Source: Sphingobium ummariense RL-3
Lineage (GTDB): Bacteria > Pseudomonadota > Alphaproteobacteria > Sphingomonadales > Sphingomonadaceae
Direction of reading: 5' to 3'
Length of the DNA: 37,310 nt
Assembly: GCF_000447205.1 (NCBI RefSeq)
Contig: NZ_AUWY01000088.1
Coordinates: 1-37,310, forward strand
The notes below the pieces were generated by a model. It was given only the letters and a program-made list of their open reading frames with translations. It did not search any database and was not told where the DNA came from. This document shows, piece by piece, positions 7,209 to 15,900 of the stretch; position 1 is the stretch's first letter; each line of letters begins with the position of its first letter. Both the position numbers and the translations under genes were made by a program.

Positions 7209-7625
7209 TTGAAAATCCTGACGCACCTCTCGCCCGAACGGCGGGCCCTGTTCTGTCAACTCGTGCGCTACGGCTTCACCGGCCTGTTCGTCACCGCCTG
7301 CCAGGCGGCGATCTACTGGTTGCTGGCCGCGCTCGCCGGGCTGCATCCGCAGGTCGCCAACGGCATCGGCTATCTCGCGGCGGTCGCGATCGGCTATGTC
7401 GCGCACAGCCTCTTCACCTTCCGCGGCCATGGCGGGGACGACAGCCACGCCGCGCGCGGCGCGCGCTTCGTGCTGGTCTCGCTACTCAGCTATGCGCTCA
7501 ACGCCTTCTGGGTGTGGCTCTGCGTCACCCATATGCAATGGCCGGAATGGTCGCCCATCCCGGCCATGCTGTTCGTCACTCCGGCGGCGGTATTCGTGCT
7601 CAACCGGCAATGGGTGTTCCGCTAG
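7209..7625 (+). CDS. GtrA-family membrane protein
   Basis: A 138-residue protein with four predicted membrane helices: LVRYGFTGLFVTACQAAIYW, VANGIGYLAAVAIGYVAHSL, FVLVSLLSYALNAFWVWLCV and PAMLFVTPAAVFVLNRQWVF. The order, length and terminal NRQWVF signature are those of the GtrA family, proposed to flip or help flip polyprenyl-linked sugars during surface polysaccharide modification. The start is TTG at 7209, supported by GGAGGG seven bases upstream; no ATG is available at the family's N-terminus. No GtrB-type transferase is adjacent, but the minus-strand GT-C-like protein upstream could be functionally related. Confidence 0.88.
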   Translation: MKILTHLSPERRALFCQLVRYGFTGLFVTACQAAIYWLLAALAGLHPQVANGIGYLAAVAIGYVAHSLFTFRGHGGDDSHAARGARFVLVSLLSYALNAFWVWLCVTHMQWPEWSPIPAMLFVTPAAVFVLNRQWVFR

Positions 7626-7635
7626 ACGGCAACAA

Positions 7636-8436
7636 TCAATGCACGAAGCGCGCCACCACGTCGCGATAGGATCGGCTGACCTTCACCTGCGCGCCGCTTT
7701 CCAGCACCAGGAAGCATTCGCCATTGGTATGCGGCTTCACCTGCCGCACCTGCGACAGGTTCACGATGGTCGAACGGTGGACGCGCTGGAAGTTGCGCGG
7801 GTCCAGCCGCTTCTCCAGATCCTTCATCGTTTCACGCAGGATCAGCGAATTGTCGGCGGTGTAGATGCACATATAGTCGCCCGCAGCGTCGATCCGCTCG
7901 ATCGAATCCACGTCGACGCGGAAGATCTGGCCGCGATCCTTGATGTTGATCAGCTTCTCGAACCGGTTGGACGACGGCGCGTCCTCGTCGGCGGCAAAGC
8001 CGTTCATCGCCTCGGGCGCGACTTCGGCCAGCACCTCGCGCAGCTTCTCCGCCTCCTGCACCTGCCGCTTCTCCGACAGGCGCTGGCGCACGCGGTCGAG
8101 CGCGTCGGCAAGGCGTCCTTCCTCCACCGGCTTCAGCAGATAGTCGACCGCCTGCGCCTCGAAGGCGCGGATCGCATGGTCGCCATAGGCAGTGACGAAG
8201 ATGAAGAGCGGCGGCTCGACCTCCATCAATCCCTGCACGACGGAAAAGCCGTCGAAACCAGGCATCTGGATGTCAAGGAACACAAGGTCGGGTTTATGCG
8301 TCTTGATGGCACGGATGGCTTCGCGGCCATTGCTGCAGGTTTCGACGATTTCAACATCCTCATGCGCTTCCAGCCGCAGTTTGAGGCCTTGAATAGCCAG
8401 GCTTTCGTCGTCGACGAGGATCGTTCTGATGGTCAT
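7636..8436 (-). CDS. LytTR-family response regulator
   Basis: A 266-residue transcription regulator. The receiver domain (about 3-120) shows the acidic pocket VDDE (residues 8-11), the phosphoacceptor Asp55 in VFLDIQMPG, the conserved VTAYGDHA and the Lys of YLLKPVE. The C-terminal LytTR DNA-binding domain (about 160-266) contains VDSIERIDAAGDYMCIYT, FQRVHRSTIVNLSQV and VSRSYRD, the expected strand order. LytTR proteins bind direct repeats upstream of targets. The ATG overlaps the sensor kinase stop by four bases (ATGA), so both are made from one message. Confidence 0.95.
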   Translation of the reverse strand: MTIRTILVDDESLAIQGLKLRLEAHEDVEIVETCSNGREAIRAIKTHKPDLVFLDIQMPGFDGFSVVQGLMEVEPPLFIFVTAYGDHAIRAFEAQAVDYLLKPVEEGRLADALDRVRQRLSEKRQVQEAEKLREVLAEVAPEAMNGFAADEDAPSSNRFEKLINIKDRGQIFRVDVDSIERIDAAGDYMCIYTADNSLILRETMKDLEKRLDPRNFQRVHRSTIVNLSQVRQVKPHTNGECFLVLESGAQVKVSRSYRDVVARFVH

Positions 8437-9539
8437 GCGGCCACTTTCGATGTTTCATCCATGTTAAGCGGCATTTCGATAATGACCGAAAAGCCGCCCG
8501 GGCCGGAACGCGTTTCCATGCTCTGTCGTTCCCCGAAGGCCTGAATCAGGCGATCGCGGATATTCGCCAGGCCCACGCCCGTTCCCGCATGGGCCGGGAT
8601 GTTCGGCCTGACATTGCCCTCGTTCAATCCCGGTCCCGTGTCCGATACGACGATCCGGACGTTTTCACCGGCAGGCTGCGCCGTGATGGCGATCTCCGCC
8701 CCCTCTTCCTTTGGCGTGACCGCATATTTGATCGCGTTTTCCACCAGCGGCTGGAGCAGCAGCGACGGCAGGCGCGACTGCGCCACCGCCGGATCGATGG
8801 TGAAGACCGGGCGCAACCGGTCCTCGAACCGCATCTTCTCGATCTCCAGGTACAGCTTCAGCGTCTCCACCTCCTGCGCGATCGTCACCTGAGCGGTGGG
8901 CTCGTTGATCAGCGTGTAGCGCAGGAAGGACGACAGGCGGGACAGCATGGCATTGGCGCGGTCGGTCTGCTTCAGCAGCACCAGCGTGGAGATGGAATTG
9001 AGCGTGTTGAACAGGAAATGCGGGTTCAGCTGGTAACGCAGCATGGCGAGCTGCGCGCTCGACGCCTGGTTCTCCAGCCGCAGCAGCTGGTCCGCCTGCT
9101 CCTCCACCGTCAGGTAGAAATTGATCGCGTAATAGAGCGCCGACCAGGCGCCCAGCAGCGTCATGCTGAGGTAGAAGGCGCCCAGGAACAGCTGCACGCC
9201 CGCGGTCTCGCTGCCCCGGTTCTGGGTCGAGAACACCCAGGCGTCGATGAACGCGACCAGCCCGGCCGCCGCCACCACCGTGACGATCGACACGCCCCAG
9301 GTGACGATCGGCCGCTGCTTCTGGAGGAAGCGGAACACGACCGCGATCAGCAGCGTCACCGAATAGCCGGTGACGGTGGAGATCAGCACCGGCACCAGGC
9401 TGGAAACCGGCTGGCCGTTGGCGATGGTGGACGATCCGCGCAGCAGGAACGCGCCCGCCCAGCCCAGCGACTGCAGGTTCCAGAAAGCGCGATTCTTGTC
9501 GGCGAAGAAAGGCTGCGGCTGAATGCGGGACACGGACAT
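8433..9539 (-). CDS. LytS-type sensor histidine kinase
   Basis: A 368-residue inner-membrane kinase. Its N-terminal half carries about four membrane helices (for example YSVTLLIAVVFRFL, VSIVTVVAAAGLVAFIDAWV and LGAFYLSMTLLGAWSALYYA). The His_kinase domain follows a short coiled coil: the phosphorylated His lies in LNPHFLFNTLNSISTL. The ATPase part has the N box VENAIKYAV, the G1 box DTGPGL and the G2 box GTGVGLANIRDRL. The start at 9539 (MSVSRIQPQ) is chosen because the frame further upstream is low-complexity Gly-rich and overlaps the HxlR gene. It overlaps the response regulator start. The sensed signal is unknown; there is no large extracytoplasmic domain. Confidence 0.92.
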   Translation of the reverse strand: MSVSRIQPQPFFADKNRAFWNLQSLGWAGAFLLRGSSTIANGQPVSSLVPVLISTVTGYSVTLLIAVVFRFLQKQRPIVTWGVSIVTVVAAAGLVAFIDAWVFSTQNRGSETAGVQLFLGAFYLSMTLLGAWSALYYAINFYLTVEEQADQLLRLENQASSAQLAMLRYQLNPHFLFNTLNSISTLVLLKQTDRANAMLSRLSSFLRYTLINEPTAQVTIAQEVETLKLYLEIEKMRFEDRLRPVFTIDPAVAQSRLPSLLLQPLVENAIKYAVTPKEEGAEIAITAQPAGENVRIVVSDTGPGLNEGNVRPNIPAHAGTGVGLANIRDRLIQAFGERQSMETRSGPGGFSVIIEMPLNMDETSKVAA

Positions 9540-9592
9540 CGCCTTCAGACTAGGCGATTTCCGGTCCGGGGTGAAGCCGTTGCGCCCGTCGG

Positions 9593-10075
9593 TCAAGCCG
9601 CTGCCGCCGGCTCCTCCACCACCGGCATCACCGCGTCCGGGCATTGCCAGACCAGTTCGCTCAACGCCAGCGGCCGGCCGTCATGCGCCTGGATCGTGAT
9701 CGGGCGAATCGGCTGGCCGTCGCGGCGATCCGCCAGGATCTGGCACGATGTCGGGGCGCAACCCCATCGTTCGCCCCATTGGCGCAGCGCGATCATCACC
9801 GGGGCCAGCCCCTCGCCCTTTTCAGTCAGGCGATATTCGACCTTGCGCCGGTCGCACTGCATCGGCTGGCGCACCATGATGCCGTTTTCCACCAGCCGGG
9901 CGAGCCGGTTGGCCAGGATGTTGCGGGCGATGCCCAATGTGGACTGGAACTCCTCGAAATGGCGGATGCCGGACAGCGCGCCGCGCAGGATGAGGAAGGA
10001 CCAGCGTTCACCCATCATCTCCAGCGCGCTGGGAAGCGCGCATTGTTCGAGATCCTGGGCCAGATTGTGTTTCAT
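9593..10075 (-). CDS. HxlR-family transcriptional regulator
   Basis: A 160-residue winged-helix protein. The HxlR signature is clear: a Cys near the N-terminus (LEQCALPSALEMMGERWSFL), then ILRGALSGIRHFEEFQ, GIARNILANRLARLVENGIM and YRLTEKGEGLAPVM. Beyond residue 100 it carries a C-terminal extension with no motif I know. Many HxlR regulators sense oxidants or electrophiles through the N-terminal Cys. It precedes the kinase by 53 bp on the same strand and is divergent from rsh, so it could control either its own three-gene cluster or the shared intergenic region. Confidence 0.92.
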   Translation of the reverse strand: MKHNLAQDLEQCALPSALEMMGERWSFLILRGALSGIRHFEEFQSTLGIARNILANRLARLVENGIMVRQPMQCDRRKVEYRLTEKGEGLAPVMIALRQWGERWGCAPTSCQILADRRDGQPIRPITIQAHDGRPLALSELVWQCPDAVMPVVEEPAAAA

Positions 10076-10188
10076 GATCGTGACCGTGTAGCTCAAAGCC
10101 GGCGCTGTTGCAAAAGCGCAGCGCATTTTACGGGAAGATGGGATTTTTTTGTTGCACGGCAAGGCCGTTCCCCGACAATCGGGAAACA

Positions 10189-12294
<2,106 letters not shown>

Positions 12295-12338
12295 GGGGAC
12301 GGCATCGACATCGGTCCGATAATGCACTAGGTAGTGAT

Positions 12339-12367
12339 AGGTAATACCTCTACTATTTACTGTAGAG
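12339..12367. promoter_or_regulatory. Candidate operator of the toxin-antitoxin remnant
   Basis: Two inverted repeats lie just upstream of the original antitoxin ATG: AGGTA-A-TACCT (12339-12349) and CTCTA, 10 bp, TAGAG (12348-12367). Ribbon-helix-helix antitoxins usually repress their own promoter through such palindromes. The local sequence is AT-richer than its surroundings. Confidence 0.45.
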
Positions 12368-12373
12368 TGTGAA

Positions 12374-12652
12374 ATGGCGGTTGCCACGTCCATCTAGCTC
12401 GATGAGCAAATGAAGGCGCGCGTCCAGCGGCTTGCCGAGGCGCGCCGCCGCTCGGCCCACTGGATCATGCGCGAAGCGATCACCCAATATGTCGATCGCG
12501 AAGAAGCGCGCGAAGCCTTGCGGCAGGATACGCTGAAAGCCTGGGACGAATTTCAGGCGACTGGCCGCCACGTGACCGCGCAAGAGGTCGACGCCTGGCT
12601 GGCAAGTTGGGGATCGGACGACGAACTGCCCCCGCCTGAATGCCGGGAATAA
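12374..12652 (+). pseudogene. Ribbon-helix-helix antitoxin broken by a nonsense codon
   Basis: Read from ATG 12374 the product starts MAVATSI, meets TAG at 12395-12397, then continues in the same frame LDEQMKARVQRLAEARRRSA. This is the standard layout of a CopG/RHH antitoxin, whose N-terminal beta strand (TS-I-x-LDE) makes the DNA-contacting ribbon and whose helices follow (SAHWIMREAITQYVDREEAR). The stop therefore cuts the DNA-binding strand from the rest. Re-initiation at ATG 12410 could give an 80-residue protein without the strand; it might still bind the toxin but should not bind DNA normally. A single base change, or suppression of TAG, would restore it. The downstream toxin overlaps by 13 bp. 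Confidence 0.75.
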
Positions 12653-12873
12653 TCTTCGCCCCCGACGCGGCGCGCCGCGCCGGCGAAGCGATCCGGCTGG
12701 GCGTCAAGATGCCGGGCACCTATCCACGCATGGGGCGGCTGGTGGACGACCTGCCGGACGAGTTCCGCGAATGGCTGATAGACTTCGGCGACAGCGGCTG
12801 TGTCGCGCGCTATCGGGTCGAGGACGACAGGGTGACGATATTGGCGATCCGGCATCAGCGTGAGGGGGGTTAA
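12640..12873 (+). CDS. Shortened RelE/ParE-type toxin remnant
   Basis: A 77-residue protein, MPGIIFAPDAARRAGEAIRL onward, with the C-terminal ParE/RelE-like core PRMGRLVDDLPDEFREWLID and VARYRVEDDRVTILAIRHQ. Family members are normally about 95-100 residues and have a helical hairpin between the first strand (IIFAP) and the RAGEAIR helix. Here the strand runs almost directly into that helix, so about 20 residues appear to have been deleted in frame. Given the broken antitoxin next door, I infer an inactivated toxin. It is not certain: a compact but active variant is possible. The start overlaps the antitoxin stop, typical of coupled TA pairs. Confidence 0.7.
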   Translation: MPGIIFAPDAARRAGEAIRLGVKMPGTYPRMGRLVDDLPDEFREWLIDFGDSGCVARYRVEDDRVTILAIRHQREGG

Positions 12874-13029
12874 GCAGGAAAGGTGGTGCGCGCGCCGGCC
12901 CATTTTCCGCGTGACATCATCGGCCTTTTCCCCTAAGGGCGCGCCAGCAGACCGGCGGGTCAACCCCGCCTGTCTTCCGTCCGAGACAGTTGGCGAAGGG
13001 AATATGCCCTTCTTAATTTCCAACCTAGA

Positions 13030-13190
13030 CGGGGAAAAGTTCTTGCCGGACGGGCCTTTGGCATGTCCGGGTCTGCCCTGTTCGTTGAAACGGCCGGGCC
13101 GGTAACCTCTCCCCTTCGGACTACATGCCCCGTGCCTCGGCGCGGGTTTTAGCCGTTCGCCGGTTTGCCGGCGGACATGAAGTGGAGAAT
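13030..13190 (+). promoter_or_regulatory. rplJ leader (probable L10 autoregulatory region)
   Basis: The 320 bp before rplJ hold no convincing gene but are rich in inverted repeats: CGGAC...GTCCG (about 13046-13070), CCGGCC-type stems at 13088-13102, GCCCCGTGCC/GGCGCGGG-like pairing near 13130-13146, and CGCCGG/CCGGCG at 13159-13173. In bacteria the L10(L12)4 complex binds a folded leader ahead of rplJ to repress its own translation. The assignment rests on position and pairing; boundaries are approximate. Confidence 0.5.
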
Positions 13191-13193
13191 GGC

Positions 13194-13709
13194 ATGGATC
13201 GTAATCAGAAGTCTGAGGTCGTTTCCGCGCTGAACGCTCATCTGGGTGAGGTCGCTGTCGTCGTCGTGACGCGCAACCTCGGCATGACGGTCGCCCAGTC
13301 GACCGTCCTGCGCCAGAAGATGCGCGAAGCGGGCGCGACCTACAAGGTTACGAAGAACCGCCTCGCCAGGATCGCCCTGGATGGCACGCCCTATGCCGGC
13401 ATCAGCGACCTGCTGACCGGCCCGACGGCGCTGTCCTCTTCGGCCGATCCGGTCGCAGCCGCCAAGGTTGTGGTCGAATTCGCGAAGACCAACGACAAGC
13501 TTGAGATCGTTGGTGGCGCGATGGGCGAGACGCTGCTGAACGCGGAGGGCGTCAAGGCGCTCGCCTCGATGCCGTCGCTGGATGAACTGCGTGCGAAGCT
13601 CGTCGGCCTTATTCAGGCCCCGGCGACCAAGCTCGCGACCGTCACCCAGGCGCCGGCTGCGCAGCTCGCGCGGGTCTTCAACGCCTATGCGGAAAAGGAC
13701 GCGGCCTGA
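13194..13709 (+). CDS. rplJ: 50S ribosomal protein L10
   Basis: A 171-residue protein that forms the base of the ribosomal stalk and holds the L7/L12 dimers. Diagnostic segments are [50 protein letters not shown] and [20 protein letters not shown], with the C-terminal L12-binding helix [11 protein letters not shown]. The start at 13194 fits the family, with GGAG just upstream; another ATG five bases earlier is out of frame. rplK and rplA, which usually precede it, are not upstream here: a toxin-antitoxin remnant is. rplL follows after 91 bp in the same direction. Confidence 0.97.
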   Translation: MDRNQKSEVVSALNAHLGEVAVVVVTRNLGMTVAQSTVLRQKMREAGATYKVTKNRLARIALDGTPYAGISDLLTGPTALSSSADPVAAAKVVVEFAKTNDKLEIVGGAMGETLLNAEGVKALASMPSLDELRAKLVGLIQAPATKLATVTQAPAAQLARVFNAYAEKDAA

Positions 13710-13800
13710 TCTTCAGGCCCGGCCGATACCGGAACATCGTTTCAACTCTAGTTTAAGGGGCCTTTCAACGCCCCGCCCAGAAGGGAACAGGTAAAGTAAT

Positions 13801-14181
13801 ATGGCAGACATCAACGCACTGGTCGAACAGCTTTCGGCCCTGACCGTCCTCGAAGCCGCCGAGCTGTCGAAGGCCCTGGAAGAGAAGTGGGGCGTTTCGG
13901 CCGCCGCTGCCGTCGCCGTTGCCGGCCCGGCCGCCGGTGGCGCCGCCGCTGCTCCGGCTGCCGAGGAGCAGACCGAGTTCGACGTCGTCCTGACCGGCGA
14001 CGGCGGCAAGAAGATCAACGTCATCAAGGAAGTCCGCGCCATCACCGGCCTGGGCCTGACCGAAGCCAAGGCGCTGGTCGAGAGCGCGCCGAAGGCCGTC
14101 AAGGAAGGCGTCAGCAAGGACGAGGCCGAGAAGGTCAAGAAGCAGCTGGAAGAAGCCGGCGCGACCGTCGAGCTCAAGTAA
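13801..14181 (+). CDS. rplL: 50S ribosomal protein L7/L12
   Basis: A 126-residue stalk protein that recruits translation factors to the ribosome. It has an N-terminal dimerisation domain ([20 protein letters not shown]), a flexible Ala/Gly/Pro hinge (about 40-58) and the conserved C-terminal domain with [40 protein letters not shown] and [15 protein letters not shown]. Length and layout are standard. It is cotranscribed with rplJ, and a hairpin with T-tract follows 58 bp after the stop. Confidence 0.98.
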   Translation: MADINALVEQLSALTVLEAAELSKALEEKWGVSAAAAVAVAGPAAGGAAAAPAAEEQTEFDVVLTGDGGKKINVIKEVRAITGLGLTEAKALVESAPKAVKEGVSKDEAEKVKKQLEEAGATVELK

Positions 14182-14238
14182 GCCGCTTTCCCCCGCGCGA
14201 TGCGGGGGCATCGGTCCGGCTCCGGCCGGAGGAAACAG

Positions 14239-14269
14239 GGGCGACGTCCTGCGGGACGCCGCCCTTTTT
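14239..14269 (+). terminator. rplJL terminator
   Basis: GGGCGACGTCC (14239-14249) pairs with GGACGCCGCCC (14254-14264) with one mismatch and a 4-nt loop, followed by five T residues. A smaller GC hairpin (CCCCCGC/GCGGGGG, about 14190-14208) lies between it and the rplL stop. Confidence 0.85.
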
Positions 14270-14335
14270 CTGTGCGCGGCCGAGAGTGGTTCGCGGGGAT
14301 GACCGCTAACGGCCAGAGCGAAAACTTCTCTGCAT

Positions 14336-14452
14336 CCGTTCGCCCTGAGTAGGGACTGAGCTTGTCGAAGGCCCGTATCGAAGGGTCATCGCACGACATC
14401 AGTCCTTCGATACGCCATTTCGACAAGCTCAATGGCTACTCAGGACGAACGG
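14336..14452. repeat. 117-bp near-perfect palindromic repeat
   Basis: Two arms of about 49 bp (14336-14385 and 14404-14452) match in inverted orientation at about 41 positions, separated by about 18 bp. Shared blocks are CCGTTCG, CCTGAGTAG, TGAGCTTGTCGAA and CGTATCGAAGG. It is distinct from the REP family at 117 and 7081. It lies between the convergent rplL and OmpA-family genes and may end transcription from both sides. Sequences with the TGAGCTTGTCGAA core recur widely in sphingomonad and related genomes, by my recollection. Confidence 0.8.
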
Positions 14453-14520
14453 AATCATGGTGGCTTCCCACCCATAATCGCCATCCGGCAGGGGGCGGGC
14501 CAGGCCCGCCCTCATCCATC

Positions 14521-15402
14521 TTACAATCCGTCGAGCCCCTTGCTCACCAGCACGTTCACCGCGACGCGGCGGTTCTGCGCCTTGCCCTCCGGGGTGGAAT
14601 TGTCCGCCAGCGGGTCCGCCTCGGCCATGCCCGTGGGGGTCAGCATGCGATAGGGCTTCCAGCCGCAGGCCTGCTGCAGATAGTTGACCACGCGGCCCGC
14701 GCGCTTCTCGCTCAGTTCCTGGTTCAGTTCCTCGCCGCCGGTGGAATCGGTGTAGCCCACGACCAGCAGCAGCGCGTTGTTCATCCCCTCGGCCGTGGCG
14801 GCGGTGGCGCACAGATCCTGCTTCGCCTGGGCGGACAGCACCGCCTTGCCGGTGTCGAAGTTCACATTGGTCGTGCTCTTCACATTATACTGGTCGATCT
14901 CGCCCATGCGGCCGCGCAGCGCCTCGGTCGCCGCCGTCTGCTCCTCGAAGCGCTGGGCGGTGCCGTTGTGGATCATGGACGCGGTCTTGAGGTCCTTGTT
15001 CTGCAGCGTGATCTTGCTCGCCAGCAGGTCGCCGCCCGATTGCAGCGTCTTGACCGTGACCGGCAGGCCGTTGACCAGCGACGCGGAAGCCAGCTTGTTG
15101 CGGCCCAGGCCGAACAGGCCCTTGCTCGCGCTGATCTTGGTGTCGTCGTTGACCGCGACGATCGTGCTGGTGCCGTCGGCGGCGGTGACCTTCATCCGGT
15201 CGCCGCTGCGCGCCGAGATGATGCCCTTGACCTCCGGTCCCTCCGCCGGCGCCGCGGCAGGTTCAGCCGGCGCGGAGAAGGTCGCCGACACGTCGGCCTG
15301 GGGCGGCTCCTGCGTCTGCGCCACCGCGACACCGGTGGATGCGGTGCCGGCCAGCAAGGCAAGCGAAAGCAGAAGTTTCGGGCTCTTGGAATTGGCGTTC
15401 AT
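14521..15402 (-). CDS. OmpA-family outer-membrane/peptidoglycan-binding protein
   Basis: A 293-residue exported protein. The signal peptide is MNANSKSPKLLLSLALLAGT... with probable cleavage after VAVAQ (about residue 29), then an Ala/Pro/Glu linker. A middle region (about 55-135) with GIISARSGDRMKVTAADGTS and VNGLPVTVKT resembles a small OB-like or DUF5666-like beta domain. The C-terminal OmpA domain (about 180-290) contains VNFDTGKAVLSAQAKQDL, VGYTDSTGGEELNQELSEKR and GMAEADPLADNS. It has no N-terminal beta barrel, so it is probably periplasmic and bound to peptidoglycan. The start has an upstream GGGAG. Confidence 0.9.
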   Translation of the reverse strand: MNANSKSPKLLLSLALLAGTASTGVAVAQTQEPPQADVSATFSAPAEPAAAPAEGPEVKGIISARSGDRMKVTAADGTSTIVAVNDDTKISASKGLFGLGRNKLASASLVNGLPVTVKTLQSGGDLLASKITLQNKDLKTASMIHNGTAQRFEEQTAATEALRGRMGEIDQYNVKSTTNVNFDTGKAVLSAQAKQDLCATAATAEGMNNALLLVVGYTDSTGGEELNQELSEKRAGRVVNYLQQACGWKPYRMLTPTGMAEADPLADNSTPEGKAQNRRVAVNVLVSKGLDGL

Positions 15403-15900
15403 TGCGATGCTCCCTCACATTCGATCTGTCGGGCCTGCGCGATCGCAGCTTGTCGTCCCGCCGCGCCCGTCCCATGGACCGGGGCGGCCGGAACCCTCTC
15501 CATATCTGGCTTCATGCCATGCGACTGGAAGTCGCCGCTGAACGCCATGGATGCTGGGTGTTCGGGTCAACATTGCGGCTGGATGAACAGCCCATGTTGT
15601 CACCGTTTCCGTGTCGTTCATTTGAACGCATCTTGCGACGAGCCGAGGCAAGGTGCCTCCTGCCCTCCTCCCTGCATTGACGGAATCGCCACCCTCATCT
15701 TCCCGCTATTGCGCGATCTGGCGGCCAGACCTTCCCTCCGAACGCACAGTCATGACCCTGCTTAGGATTTTAAGCCCGCTTCTTGCGCCTTATGCATGGG
15801 CCTGCGGGTGCCGGCTTGCCGTTCACCCTGGCGCAACCCGGCTCGCCGCCTCCCTCTAATCCCGGTTGGCGCGCCGCGCTTCCCGGGCTACCTCTGCGGT
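15403..15900. other. Gene-poor divergent intergenic region
   Basis: About 500 bp between the OmpA-family gene (minus) and the solute-binding lipoprotein gene (plus). Open frames here have no family resemblance and no ribosome-binding sites. It should hold the two divergent promoters, but I cannot point to a good -35/-10 pair. No repeats or RNA genes are seen. Confidence 0.5.

Noticed and set aside
5197..7212. A 671-codon plus-strand open frame across the membrane-protein gene
   Set aside because: It is the antisense shadow of the GT-C-like gene: very rich in Arg, Gln, His and Asp with no domains, as expected from high-GC codon bias.
12860..13105. An 81-codon open frame starting just before the toxin stop
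   Set aside because: Its product has no family resemblance or hydrophobic pattern and covers the structured rplJ leader; no ribosome-binding site is seen.
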